Source: Micromonospora sp. RP3T
GTDB lineage: Bacteria; Actinomycetota; Actinomycetes; Mycobacteriales; Micromonosporaceae
DNA length: 64,000 nt
Assembly: GCF_003027925.1 (NCBI RefSeq)
Contig: NZ_PYPS01000012.1
Location: 103,673 to 167,672, forward strand
Direction of reading: 5' to 3'
In this document: piece after piece, positions 1-7,856 of the stretch
Position numbering within the stretch: position 1 is the first letter of the stretch
Layout: each line of letters begins with the position of its first letter
Position numbers and translations under genes: made by a program
Notes under the pieces: generated by a model
Databases searched by the model: none
What the model saw: the letters and a program-made list of their open reading frames with translations, nothing else
Told to the model about the DNA's origin: nothing

Positions 1-141
1 GGAACGGCCAGATCAGCGGCCAGTCGGCTGCCGTCGCGGTACGGATCTCCACCGGTCGAGCATGGCACGGCCGACGTTTGACGTGGCAAACAACGGGTAG
101 TCGCCGAAGCTCACCGGCGAAATCGCGAAGGAGAAGCTCTG

Positions 142-759
142 ATGGATGGCCAGGTCAAGGTCGCGGTGATCTACTACAGCGCGACCGGCATCACCTACCA
201 GATGGCCCGGGCGGCGGTCGAGGCGGCCGAGTCGGCCGGTGCCGAGGTGCGCCTGCGCAAGGTGCGTGAGCTGGCGCCGGACGAGGCGATCCGGTCGAAC
301 TCGGGTTGGCAGGCGCACCGGCTGGAGACCCAGGACGTGATGGAGGCCGAGCCGGACGACCTGTCCTGGGCCGACGTCGTGATCATGGGCTCGCCCACCC
401 GGTACGGCATGATCGCCGCTCAGCTCAAGCAGTTCATCGACACCACCGGACCGCTGTGGGCCAACGGCGCGCTGGCCGACAAGGTCTACACCGGCTTCAC
501 CTCGACCGCGACCTCGCACGGCGGTCAGGAGGCGACGCTGCTGTCGCTCTACACCGTCTTCTACCACTGGGGCGGCATCGTGGTGACGCCCGGCTACACC
601 GACCAGAGCCAGTTCGTCGCCGGCAACCCGTACGGCGCGTCGCACACCAGCAACAACGGTGAGGTCGCCCCGGACCACGTCGCGTTGGCCGCCACCGCGC
701 TCACCGCCAAGCGGGCCGTGCTGATGGGGGCCGCGCTGAAGCGGGGCATGGCGGGCTGA
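142..759 (+). CDS. wrbA: WrbA-type NAD(P)H:quinone oxidoreductase
   Basis: 205-residue flavodoxin-fold protein of the WrbA family, which carries out two-electron reduction of quinones with FMN and NAD(P)H in the cytoplasm. The N-terminal beta strand and phosphate loop (VAVIYYSATGITYQMA, about residues 7-22) is the FMN-binding signature. GSPTRYGMIAAQLKQFID near the middle and the Gly-His-Gly-Gly stretch TSHGGQE are typical WrbA segments. The length matches the family (about 200). The ATG at 142 has an AAGGAG ribosome site about 8 bases upstream. It is followed by a hairpin terminator at 778-824, so it is probably monocistronic. Family assignment is firm; the physiological substrate is not known from sequence. 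Confidence 0.93.
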   Translation: MDGQVKVAVIYYSATGITYQMARAAVEAAESAGAEVRLRKVRELAPDEAIRSNSGWQAHRLETQDVMEAEPDDLSWADVVIMGSPTRYGMIAAQLKQFIDTTGPLWANGALADKVYTGFTSTATSHGGQEATLLSLYTVFYHWGGIVVTPGYTDQSQFVAGNPYGASHTSNNGEVAPDHVALAATALTAKRAVLMGAALKRGMAG

Positions 760-777
760 CCGGCCCGGCACGCGGGT

Positions 778-824
778 GACCGGTGGCCGGACGAGGGCTC
801 TCGAACCCGTCCGGACCACCGGTC
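778..824 (+). terminator. hairpin terminator after wrbA
   Basis: Inverted repeat with arms 778-793 (gaccggtggccggacg) and 808-824, complementary except for one bulged base, with a 14-base loop. It lies 19 bases after the wrbA stop. No T-tract follows, as is common for GC-rich actinobacterial terminators. Confidence 0.6.
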
Positions 825-919
825 GTCCTTCGGCCTACCCGCGATCGGCCCCGCCATGCGCGCTCCGGGCGGGGGAACCCGATCGGAGTCGTCGGCGGCG
901 CCGGGTAGGTTGACCGGCG

Positions 920-2320
920 ATGGACATTCTCGCTCTGGACCTGGGCACCTCGTCGGTACGCGGGCTGGTGCTGGACGCGGACGCGGTACCGCGCCCGGAC
1001 GCGCTGGCCCGTCGCAAGGTGCGCCTGGCCACCGGCGACGACGGCGCCGGGACGCTGGACGGCGCCGGCTACCTGGCCTGCCTGGTGGAGTGCCTCGACG
1101 AGTTGGCCGCCGGCGGGCACCTGCGGGAGGTCGGGCTGGTGGCGACGTCCGCGCAGTGGCACTCGGTGCTGCCGCTGGCCGCCGACGGCACCCCGTCGGG
1201 TCCGGTGCTGACCTGGCTGGACACCCGGCCGACGCCGCCCGTCGGGGTCGCCGGCCCGGCCGACCCGGACGACTACCATCGCCGCACCGGCACCTGGTGG
1301 CACCGCTGCTACTGGTCGGTGCGACTGCCGTGGCTGCGGGAACGCGGGGGCGACGTGTCTCCGCGCTTCGTCGGCCTGGCCGAGTACGTCCTCGGCGCGC
1401 TGCTCGACGACGCGCCCATGTCGATGTCGCTGGCCTCCGGCACCGGCCTGCTCGACCTGCGCCGCCTGGACTGGGACGCGGAGGCGTGCGCGCTGGCCGG
1501 CGTACGCCCGCAACGGCTGCCGCCGCTGGCCCCGGCGGGCTGGCACGGCCGGTTGAACCCGGAGCACGCGCGGCGCTGGCCGCAACTGGCCGAGGCGCGG
1601 TGGGCGGCGCCGGTGGGCGACGGCGCGGCGTCCAACGTGGGCTCCGGCTGTGTCGACGAGTCCCGCGCCGCGGTCACCGTCGGCACGTCCGCCGCGGTCC
1701 GGATGATCCAGGCCGTGCCGGCCGGCGCGGAGCTGCCGCCGCTGCCGGACCAGCTCTGGCGGTACCGGGTCGACCACGACCACGTGGTGACCGGGGCGGC
1801 GTACTCCAGTGGCGGGAACCTGTTCGCCTGGGCGAGCCGCGAGTTGCGCCTGCCGCAGGGCGACGAGTTGGACGCCGCCCTGCGCCGTGCCGGCGACGCC
1901 CGGACGCTGCGGGTCAATCCCCGCTTCGGCGGCGACCGGCCGCCGGGCACGGCGCCGGCCGGGTCGGGCGAGTTGGGCGGGTTGAGCTTCGGCACCACCG
2001 CTGTCGAACTCCTCGCCGGCCTGATGGGTGGGCTGTGCCGGCTCGTCGCCGACGACCTCGCGCTGTTGGAGGCCGGGGTCGCCGACCCGATGGAGGTGGT
2101 GCTCGGCGGTGGGGCGCTGACCGCCTCGCCGTGGTGGCGGGCGGCCTTCGCCGAGGCGCTCGTCCCGCGTACGGTGCGGTGGCAGCGCAACCCGGAGATC
2201 GGGGCGACCGGCGCCGCGTTGGTGGCCCTGGGGCGGGTCGCGGAGGCGGCCCGCATCGGCGGCGTCGGTGATGTCGGCCGGCCGGACGCCGACGACCCGG
2301 GCGCCGCCCCGACGCGCTGA
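920..2320 (+). CDS. FGGY-family carbohydrate kinase (gluconokinase-like)
   Basis: 466-residue sugar kinase of the FGGY family (ASKHA fold), which phosphorylates a sugar or sugar acid with ATP in the cytoplasm. The N-terminal DLGTSSVRG phosphate-1 loop (residues 6-14), the TWLDTRP segment, a central VGTSAAVR phosphate-2 loop preceded by NVGSGC, and a C-terminal GGGALTASPWW adenosine motif are all visible. The NVGSGC...VGTSAAVR arrangement is what I associate with FGGY gluconokinases rather than xylulokinases or glycerol kinases; that substrate call is inference. Slightly shorter than the usual 480-500 residues. There is no convincing ribosome site before the ATG at 920, so the start is moderately certain. 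Confidence 0.85.
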   Translation: MDILALDLGTSSVRGLVLDADAVPRPDALARRKVRLATGDDGAGTLDGAGYLACLVECLDELAAGGHLREVGLVATSAQWHSVLPLAADGTPSGPVLTWLDTRPTPPVGVAGPADPDDYHRRTGTWWHRCYWSVRLPWLRERGGDVSPRFVGLAEYVLGALLDDAPMSMSLASGTGLLDLRRLDWDAEACALAGVRPQRLPPLAPAGWHGRLNPEHARRWPQLAEARWAAPVGDGAASNVGSGCVDESRAAVTVGTSAAVRMIQAVPAGAELPPLPDQLWRYRVDHDHVVTGAAYSSGGNLFAWASRELRLPQGDELDAALRRAGDARTLRVNPRFGGDRPPGTAPAGSGELGGLSFGTTAVELLAGLMGGLCRLVADDLALLEAGVADPMEVVLGGGALTASPWWRAAFAEALVPRTVRWQRNPEIGATGAALVALGRVAEAARIGGVGDVGRPDADDPGAAPTR

Positions 2321-2421
2321 CCGTCCTGCTCATGCCGTCCGGGCGGGCGTTGACACGGCCCGTCGGCCTGGTTGGATGGATCCCGCTCCCCGGCGTGGTG
2401 GAGTCGGACGAGGAGGCAAGT

Positions 2422-5043
2422 GTGGGCGCAGGTCCCGACCCGGTTCGCGGCGCGGCCCCACCGCCGCACCGGCGGCGCTCCGGGTTCCGGCTGCGGGACT
2501 GGCGGCTGAGTACCAAGCTCGCCACGGTGCTGGTGATCCCCTCGGTGGCGTTCCTGGTGCTGGCCGGCGTGCAGACCCGGGGGTTGGTGGGGCAGACCAC
2601 GACGTTGAGCGACTTCGCCGAGCAGGTCGGCATCGGCCGGCAGATCACCGCCGTGGTCGACCGGCTCCAGCAGGAGCGGGACCGCTCCGCCGGTGAGCTG
2701 GCCGCGTTGCGCCGCTCCGGCACCGGCGCCGACCGGGATGCCGCGGTCGCCGCGCTTCGGCCGTTGCAGGAGGCCACCGACCGGGCGGTGGACGAGCTGC
2801 GGACCGCGGCCGAGCCGCTGGCCGACGCGGACGCCGCCTGGCGGGTCTCCTACTCGGAGGCGCTGGAGGCGTACGACCAGGTGGTGAACATCCGGGCCGC
2901 GGTGCCGCCCGCGGTGCTCTCCGGCGACACCGTGCTCGGCAACTACCACCGGGCCGTCGCGGCCCTGCTCAACCTGCTGGCCGAACCGTCGCCGGGGGAC
3001 GGGGAGCGGGCGCTGACCGAGGCGGTGCTGCGGTACGTGCAGCTGGCCCGGGTCAAGGAGCTGTCCTCGCGGATCCGCGCCGAGCTGTACGCTGCCGCCC
3101 GCGCCGGCCGGTACGAGCCGGACGCCCAGGTGACGCTCAGCGACCTGCGGGCCCAGCAGCTCACCGCGTTGGGCGCGTTCCGGGTGGCGGCGACCGCCGA
3201 CCAGATCCGTCGCTACGACCGGACGTCGGTCGATCCGGCCTTCGTCACGGCCACCCGGTTGGAGGAGCTGACGCTGCCCACCGGCGAGGCGACGCCGGCG
3301 CTGCTGTCCGCGCCGCAGTGGTGGGCGGCCACCGAGCAGCGGCAGGAGCTGTTCCGCCAGTTGGAGAGCGAGATCGTCGACGACGCGGTGGGTCGGGCCG
3401 ACGACGCGAGTGCCCGGCAGTTGCGGGAGACGCTGCTGGTGGCCGGCGGCATCGTCGCGGTGCTCCTGGTCGCCGTGCTCATCTCCCTGCTGGTGGGCCG
3501 GTCGGTGGCTCGGGCCATGCGCCAGTTGCGCGGCCAGGCGCTGCGCATCGCGCAGGTGGAGCTGCCGATGACGCTGGAGCGGCTGCGGGTGGTGGACCGT
3601 CCGGTGAACCGCATCGACGTGCCGCCGGCGGTGATCGACTCCCAGGACGAGCTGGGCGAGCTGGCGGAGGCGTTCGTGGCGGTGCACCGCAGCGCGGTGG
3701 ACGTCGCGGTCGAGCAGGCGATGATGCGCCGCAACGTGAACGCCATGTTCGTCAACCTGGCCCGGCGCAGTCAGGTGCTCGTCGAGCGGCAGTTGGAGCT
3801 GCTGGACGACCTGGAGCGTGAGGAGAGCGACCCGGACCAGCTGGAGAACCTGTTCAAGCTGGACCACCTCGCCGCCCGCATGCGCCGCAACGACGAGAGC
3901 CTGCTGGTGCTCGCCGGCTCCGAGTCGACCCGGCGGTGGAACCGCCCGGTGGGGCTCGGCGCGGTGCTGCTGGCGGCGAGCGCCGAGATCGAGCAGTACC
4001 AGCGGGTGCGCCACGAGAATCGTGCCGCTTTGCACGTGGTCGGGCACGCCGTGGGTGACCTGGTGCACCTGTTCGCGGAGCTGCTGGAGAACGCCACCGC
4101 GTTCTCCCGGCCGGACACGGCGGTGCGGGTCGTGGTCGGGCCGGACGGACCGGGCGCGTTGGTGGAGATCGTGGACCAGGGGCTCGGCATGAGCCAGGCC
4201 GCGCTGGCCGAGGCGAACGCGGTGCTGGCCGCGCCGCCGGCGGCCGACGTGTCCGCCTCCGAGCGGATGGGTCTGTTCGTGGTGAGCCACCTGGGGGCCC
4301 GGCACGGAGTGCGGGTGCGGTTGCGCGCCGGCCGGGAGGGCCTGGTGACCCAGGTCCGGATCCCGGGCCACCTGCTGGCCGAGGCGCCCGCGCCGGGGCT
4401 GGACCCACCGGTGCCGGCGCGGATGCTGGCCGGCCAGGCCGCCGCGGCGTCCCGCGCGCTCGGCGCGGCGACCGCCGAGCTGCCGGTGGCCGGTCGGCAC
4501 CCGGTGTCGCCGCTGCTCCGGCCGCAGCCGGGTTCGTCGCCGCACTCGGGCCAGTCGCCGCAGCCGGGCCAGTCGCCGCAGTCACCGCAGCCGGCGCTGC
4601 CGGTGTCGCCGTTGACCGGCCGGCCGCTCGGCGACGTGGCGGAGCCCGCACCCGCCGGCCCGCCCCGCGTGGCCCCGCGGCCCCGGCCGGTACCCGGTCG
4701 GGCCGAGGACGTGCTGGCCCCGGCCGTCGGGACGGTGGCCGGCGGCGGCTGGTTCACCCGCCAGGGACCGACGTCGTCGGTACTCGGTGTGACGCCGGCG
4801 CCGGCCCGGACGCCGGTCACCGGGGGGACCAACGAGCGCGGCCTGCCGGTACGCGTGCCGATGGCCCAGCTCGCCGCGGTCTCCTCGCCGGCCGGGCCGG
4901 ACCGCGCGGCGGTACGGCACGAGCCGGACCCGGAGGCGGTCGGCGGTATGCTGTCCCGCTTCTACGGCGGGGTGCGCCGGGCCGAGGCCGAGGAGACGAC
5001 CGAGATGTACCTGCCGCGTGACGAAGGGGGACGACGACAGTGA
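2422..5043 (+). CDS. nitrate/sulfonate-sensing-type sensor histidine kinase, conservon CvnA-like
   Basis: Large membrane sensor kinase of the conservon (CvnA) type. I chose the GTG at 2422 (873 residues) because GAGGAGG lies just upstream; an in-frame ATG at 2332 has no ribosome site. Order of parts: a basic N-terminus, a first membrane segment (about residues 33-54), a helical extracytoplasmic sensing region resembling the NIT domain, a second membrane segment (about 337-358) followed by a HAMP-like helix, a dimerisation helix region without an obvious canonical phospho-His box, and a HATPase_c domain (about 540-645) with [10 protein letters not shown] (N-box) and GLGMS (G1). The last 230 residues are a Pro/Gly/Ser-rich tail with short QPGQSP repeats. 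It overlaps the next gene by 4 bases (GTGA), so the two are translationally coupled. In known conservons it would act with roadblock, DUF742 and Ras-like GTPase proteins; the last two are missing here. Confidence 0.9.
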   Translation: MGAGPDPVRGAAPPPHRRRSGFRLRDWRLSTKLATVLVIPSVAFLVLAGVQTRGLVGQTTTLSDFAEQVGIGRQITAVVDRLQQERDRSAGELAALRRSGTGADRDAAVAALRPLQEATDRAVDELRTAAEPLADADAAWRVSYSEALEAYDQVVNIRAAVPPAVLSGDTVLGNYHRAVAALLNLLAEPSPGDGERALTEAVLRYVQLARVKELSSRIRAELYAAARAGRYEPDAQVTLSDLRAQQLTALGAFRVAATADQIRRYDRTSVDPAFVTATRLEELTLPTGEATPALLSAPQWWAATEQRQELFRQLESEIVDDAVGRADDASARQLRETLLVAGGIVAVLLVAVLISLLVGRSVARAMRQLRGQALRIAQVELPMTLERLRVVDRPVNRIDVPPAVIDSQDELGELAEAFVAVHRSAVDVAVEQAMMRRNVNAMFVNLARRSQVLVERQLELLDDLEREESDPDQLENLFKLDHLAARMRRNDESLLVLAGSESTRRWNRPVGLGAVLLAASAEIEQYQRVRHENRAALHVVGHAVGDLVHLFAELLENATAFSRPDTAVRVVVGPDGPGALVEIVDQGLGMSQAALAEANAVLAAPPAADVSASERMGLFVVSHLGARHGVRVRLRAGREGLVTQVRIPGHLLAEAPAPGLDPPVPARMLAGQAAAASRALGAATAELPVAGRHPVSPLLRPQPGSSPHSGQSPQPGQSPQSPQPALPVSPLTGRPLGDVAEPAPAGPPRVAPRPRPVPGRAEDVLAPAVGTVAGGGWFTRQGPTSSVLGVTPAPARTPVTGGTNERGLPVRVPMAQLAAVSSPAGPDRAAVRHEPDPEAVGGMLSRFYGGVRRAEAEETTEMYLPRDEGGRRQ

Positions 5044-5462
5044 CGACGTTGAGCCAGGAGGCACGGGACCTGAGCTGGTTGGTGAACGCGTTCGCCGAGC
5101 GGGTTCCGGGTGTGGCGCACGCCGTGGTGGTGTCCTCCGACGGGCTGCTGGTGGCGATCTCCGCGCACCTGCCCCGGGACCACGCGGACAAGCTCGCCGC
5201 GGTGACGTCGGGCCTGATGAGCATCACCGCGGGCGCGGCCCAGATGTTCGACGGCGACATCGTCAAGCAGACCGTGGTCGAGATGGGTCGCGGCTACTTC
5301 CTGGTGATGCAGATCCGGGACGGTTCGATCCTGGCCACGCTGGCCGGCGGTGACGCCGACATCGGTGTGGTCGGCTACGAGATGGCGCGGCTGGCCAAGC
5401 AGGCCGGTGAGATGCTCACCCCCGCGCTGCGGGCCGAGCTGCAACAGGCGCTGCCGCGCTGA
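5040..5462 (+). CDS. roadblock/LC7 domain protein, conservon CvnB-like
   Basis: 140-residue Roadblock/LC7 protein, about the normal length. The segment [16 protein letters not shown] followed by [24 protein letters not shown] is the family core. Such proteins scaffold small Ras-like GTPases at the membrane in actinobacterial conservons. The GTG start overlaps the kinase stop codon (GTGA at 5040-5043). The expected next genes, DUF742 and GTPase, are absent: a hairpin and the convergent GH1 gene follow directly. The 3' end is partly duplicated: the 18 bases coding the last residues and stop recur a few bases further on (around 5470-5487), suggesting a small rearrangement at the end of the module. 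Confidence 0.92.
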   Translation: MTTLSQEARDLSWLVNAFAERVPGVAHAVVVSSDGLLVAISAHLPRDHADKLAAVTSGLMSITAGAAQMFDGDIVKQTVVEMGRGYFLVMQIRDGSILATLAGGDADIGVVGYEMARLAKQAGEMLTPALRAELQQALPR

Positions 5463-5494
5463 GCCGGACCAGGCGCTGCCGCGCTGACCGGGCG

Positions 5495-5520
5495 CCCGGC
5501 CGGCGACGCCGCCGGCCGGG
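5495..5520. terminator. bidirectional hairpin between convergent genes
   Basis: Perfect 10-bp arms (cccggccggc at 5495-5504 and gccggccggg at 5511-5520) with a 6-base loop. It lies between the roadblock gene (ends 5462, plus) and the GH1 gene (ends 5531, minus), so it can serve both. Confidence 0.7.
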
Positions 5521-5530
5521 CCACGCCCAC

Positions 5531-7024
5531 CTAGAGTCCGTTGCGGCGGATCACGTCGCGGTACCAGTGGGCGCTGCGCTTGAACACCCGCCGCTGGGTC
5601 GGGTAGTCCACGTAGATCAGGCCCCAGCGCTCCTCGTACCCCTCGTTCCACTCGAAGTTGTCCATCAGCGACCAGACGTGGTAGCTCTCCAGCGGCACTC
5701 CGTCCCGGATGGCCCGGTGGGCGACGGCGAAGTGGTCGCGCAGGAAGGCGACCCGGCCGGCGTCGTCGATGGTGCCGTCCGGGCCGGGGGCGTCCGGGCA
5801 GGGCAGGCCGTTCTCGGTGATGGTGATCGGCACCCGGCCGTAGTCGCGGGTGACCCGGGTCAGCGTGTCGTACAGGCCCTCGGGGTAGATCTGCTGCCAG
5901 CCGGCCTCGGAGGTGGGCCACTTCTGGATCGTGTCGCCGCTGCCGGTGACGTAGATCGGGGTGTAGTACTGCACCGCGAGCAGGTCCACCGGGCTGGAGA
6001 TGATCTTCAGGTCGCCGTCCCGGATGCCCCGGGCCATCCGGCTGCCCGGCCCGAGGTCGGCCAGCACGTCCCGCGGGTACTCGCCCTTGAAGACGGAGTC
6101 GAGGTAGAGGCGGTTCTCATAGCCGTCGTAGAGCCGGGTCGCGGCGGCCGCCTCGGCGGTCTCGTCGGCCGGGTAGCAGGGGTGCAGGTTGAGCGCGGGG
6201 CCGATGCGTCCGGGCACGCCGGAGGCGCGCAGCGCCTGCACGGCGAGGCCGTGGGCGAGCTGGAGGTGGTGGGCGACCAGGTACGCCGCCGCCGGGTCCC
6301 GGTGGCCGGGAGCGTGGTGGCCGGTGAGGTAGCCGTTCTGCACCACGGTCTTCGGCTCGTTGATGGTCAGCCAGACCGGCACCCGCTCGCCGAGCGCGCG
6401 GAACACCACGTCGGCGTAGTCGGCGAAGCGCTCGGCGGTGTCGCGGTTCTCCCACCCGCCGTCGTCCTGGAGGGCCTGGGGAAGGTCCCAGTGGAACAGC
6501 GTGGCCATCGGCGCGATGCCGCGCTCGTGCAGGCCGTCCACGATCCGGCGGTAGAAGTCGAGGCCACGCTGGTTCGGGCGGCCGGAGCCGTCGGCCTGGA
6601 TGCGCGGCCAGGAGATGGAGAAGCGGTAGCTGCGCAGCCCCAGGTCGCGCATCAGGTCGAGGTCCTGGGCGTACCGGTGGTAGTGGTCGGCCGCGACGTC
6701 GCCGGTGTCGCCGTTGCGGGTGCGTCCCGGGGTGCGGCTGAAGGTGTCCCAGACGGACTCACCCCGCCCGTCCTCCTTGGCGGCCCCCTCGATCTGGTAC
6801 GCGGAGGTCGCCGCGCCCCAGCCGAAGTTGGGCGGGAAGCGCAGCCCGCGGTCCGGCTCCGAGTCGGTGCGCCGCTCGGGTGGGCTGTCGCAGCCGCCGA
6901 GGGCGGTGGTGGCGGCGGCGACCCCGGCCGCGGTGGCACCGGCGAGCCCGGTCCGGACGGCGCCGGCGGCGCTCGCGGACAGGGCGGCGCGGCGGAGCAG
7001 GCGCCGTCGGGTGAGTAACGACAT
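5531..7024 (-). CDS. secreted GH1 beta-glucosidase with Tat/lipoprotein signal
   Basis: 497-residue family 1 glycoside hydrolase, a retaining (beta/alpha)8 barrel that hydrolyses cellobiose and related beta-glucosides. The general acid/base TINEP is at about Glu223 and the nucleophile ITENG at about Glu404, both intact. The N-terminal signature FGWGAATSAYQIEG and the C-terminal SLMDNFEWNEGY aglycone loop are also present. Unusually for GH1, it begins with a twin-arginine type leader (TRRRLLRRAAL) followed by a hydrophobic stretch and an LGGC lipobox near residue 45, so it is probably exported and perhaps membrane-anchored rather than cytoplasmic. A CebR-like operator lies 36-49 bases upstream (7060-7073). 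It is divergent from the GH48 cellulase gene, and together they would convert cellulose to glucose. Confidence 0.95.
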   Translation of the reverse strand: MSLLTRRRLLRRAALSASAAGAVRTGLAGATAAGVAAATTALGGCDSPPERRTDSEPDRGLRFPPNFGWGAATSAYQIEGAAKEDGRGESVWDTFSRTPGRTRNGDTGDVAADHYHRYAQDLDLMRDLGLRSYRFSISWPRIQADGSGRPNQRGLDFYRRIVDGLHERGIAPMATLFHWDLPQALQDDGGWENRDTAERFADYADVVFRALGERVPVWLTINEPKTVVQNGYLTGHHAPGHRDPAAAYLVAHHLQLAHGLAVQALRASGVPGRIGPALNLHPCYPADETAEAAAATRLYDGYENRLYLDSVFKGEYPRDVLADLGPGSRMARGIRDGDLKIISSPVDLLAVQYYTPIYVTGSGDTIQKWPTSEAGWQQIYPEGLYDTLTRVTRDYGRVPITITENGLPCPDAPGPDGTIDDAGRVAFLRDHFAVAHRAIRDGVPLESYHVWSLMDNFEWNEGYEERWGLIYVDYPTQRRVFKRSAHWYRDVIRRNGL

Positions 7025-7059
7025 GAGGCTTCTCCTCGAAGTGACGGGCCGCCCGGGGC

Positions 7060-7073
7060 CGGGAGCGCTCCCA
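7060..7073. promoter_or_regulatory. CebR-like operator for GH1 gene
   Basis: CGGGAGCGCTCCCA, a 13/14 match to the 14-bp palindrome TGGGAGCGCTCCCA known as the CebR operator of Streptomyces cellulose and cellobiose genes. It is placed 36 bases upstream of the GH1 start codon, where a repressor would block transcription. Confidence 0.85.
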
Positions 7074-7520
7074 GCATAGGCCGGAGGCGGCCGGCCTCGA
7101 ATCCGGCGGTCGCGGCGCGGGCGGCGGCGCGGCCGGCGGGCGGCCGGAATGGGGTGGGCGGGTGTCGCTCGGGGGCTGGGGGCGAGCGGCGAGAGTGGGG
7201 CAGATAGCGAGAAAGGCCGTCCGGGTGGCGTGTCACGCCTGTCCCGTCGGCCTCTTTTGCCGTCGACAACGGGGGTTTAGTGTGGGGACGGGGGAGGGCA
7301 ACCCCCGTCCCCACCGAGATGCACACACGCACGATTGGGAATTGGCGTCCGTCGTGCGTGTCGCGCGGGAGCCGGGCCACGCGAGTGGCTCTGGTTCCAC
7401 CTCCCTCCGTCTGGCGGGTGAGGGCCGGCGGCGGCGTCCGGGCTGGTTCGCCGCCGGCCACTGGGCCGGTAGCCGGGCACGGGTGTCCCCGGCGATTTCA
7501 GTAACTTACATGTCCGTCGA

Positions 7521-7534
7521 TGGAAGCGCTCCCA
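7521..7534. promoter_or_regulatory. CebR-like operator, distal site for GH48
   Basis: TGGAAGCGCTCCCA, 13 of 14 bases of the CebR palindrome; only the fourth base differs (G to A). It is 323 bases upstream of the GH48 ATG and 97 bases from the proximal site. Confidence 0.8.
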
Positions 7535-7630
7535 TCGGCGATGCTGCGACTGTAACGCCCGTCACGGGTTTGTGAAAGCCCCTAAACGAGATCGAAACAT
7601 GGACGTGGGTATCTGCCCTGGCCGTTGTGG

Positions 7631-7644
7631 TGGGAGCGCTTCCA
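7631..7644. promoter_or_regulatory. CebR-like operator, proximal site for GH48
   Basis: TGGGAGCGCTTCCA, 13 of 14 bases of the CebR palindrome and the mirror image of the distal site (together they carry the same asymmetric change in opposite half-sites). It lies 213 bases upstream of the GH48 start; the promoter was not localised. Confidence 0.82.
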
Positions 7645-7856
7645 TGGCAGACTCTCGATACGCGACGCGGAGCCAGCTCGCGCGAGCACGGGCCGCCGAG
7701 GGCACCCGGTGAACAACCGGTGCGGCACCCGATCCCCGGCACGACCGGGACGACCACCTTTCCGGACGCCTCCGTCCCCCCGCGTACGCCCGTCGACGCG
7801 TGGAGGCGCCCCGCCGGGGCCCCGGCCCCGGCCCGGTCCGAGGAGACACCGCCCAC

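Larger units (their letters stand above)
7025..7856. other. cellulase divergent regulatory region
   Basis: 832 bases without a convincing gene between the divergent GH1 and GH48 genes. It holds three CebR-like palindromes, annotated separately. The several open frames crossing it have no recognisable protein features and no consistent ribosome sites. Confidence 0.7.

Noticed and set aside
61..141. TTGACG at 78-83 as a -35 box for wrbA
   Set aside because: No -10 box at acceptable spacing; the match alone is too weak to call.
1309..4545. 1078-residue open frame on the minus strand
   Set aside because: Antisense to the FGGY kinase and CvnA genes; high-GC third-position shadow with Arg/Gln/His-rich composition and no domain.
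7162..7575. 137-residue plus-strand frame in the cellulase regulatory region
   Set aside because: No ribosome site, no domain; overlaps a CebR-like operator and ends within the regulatory zone.
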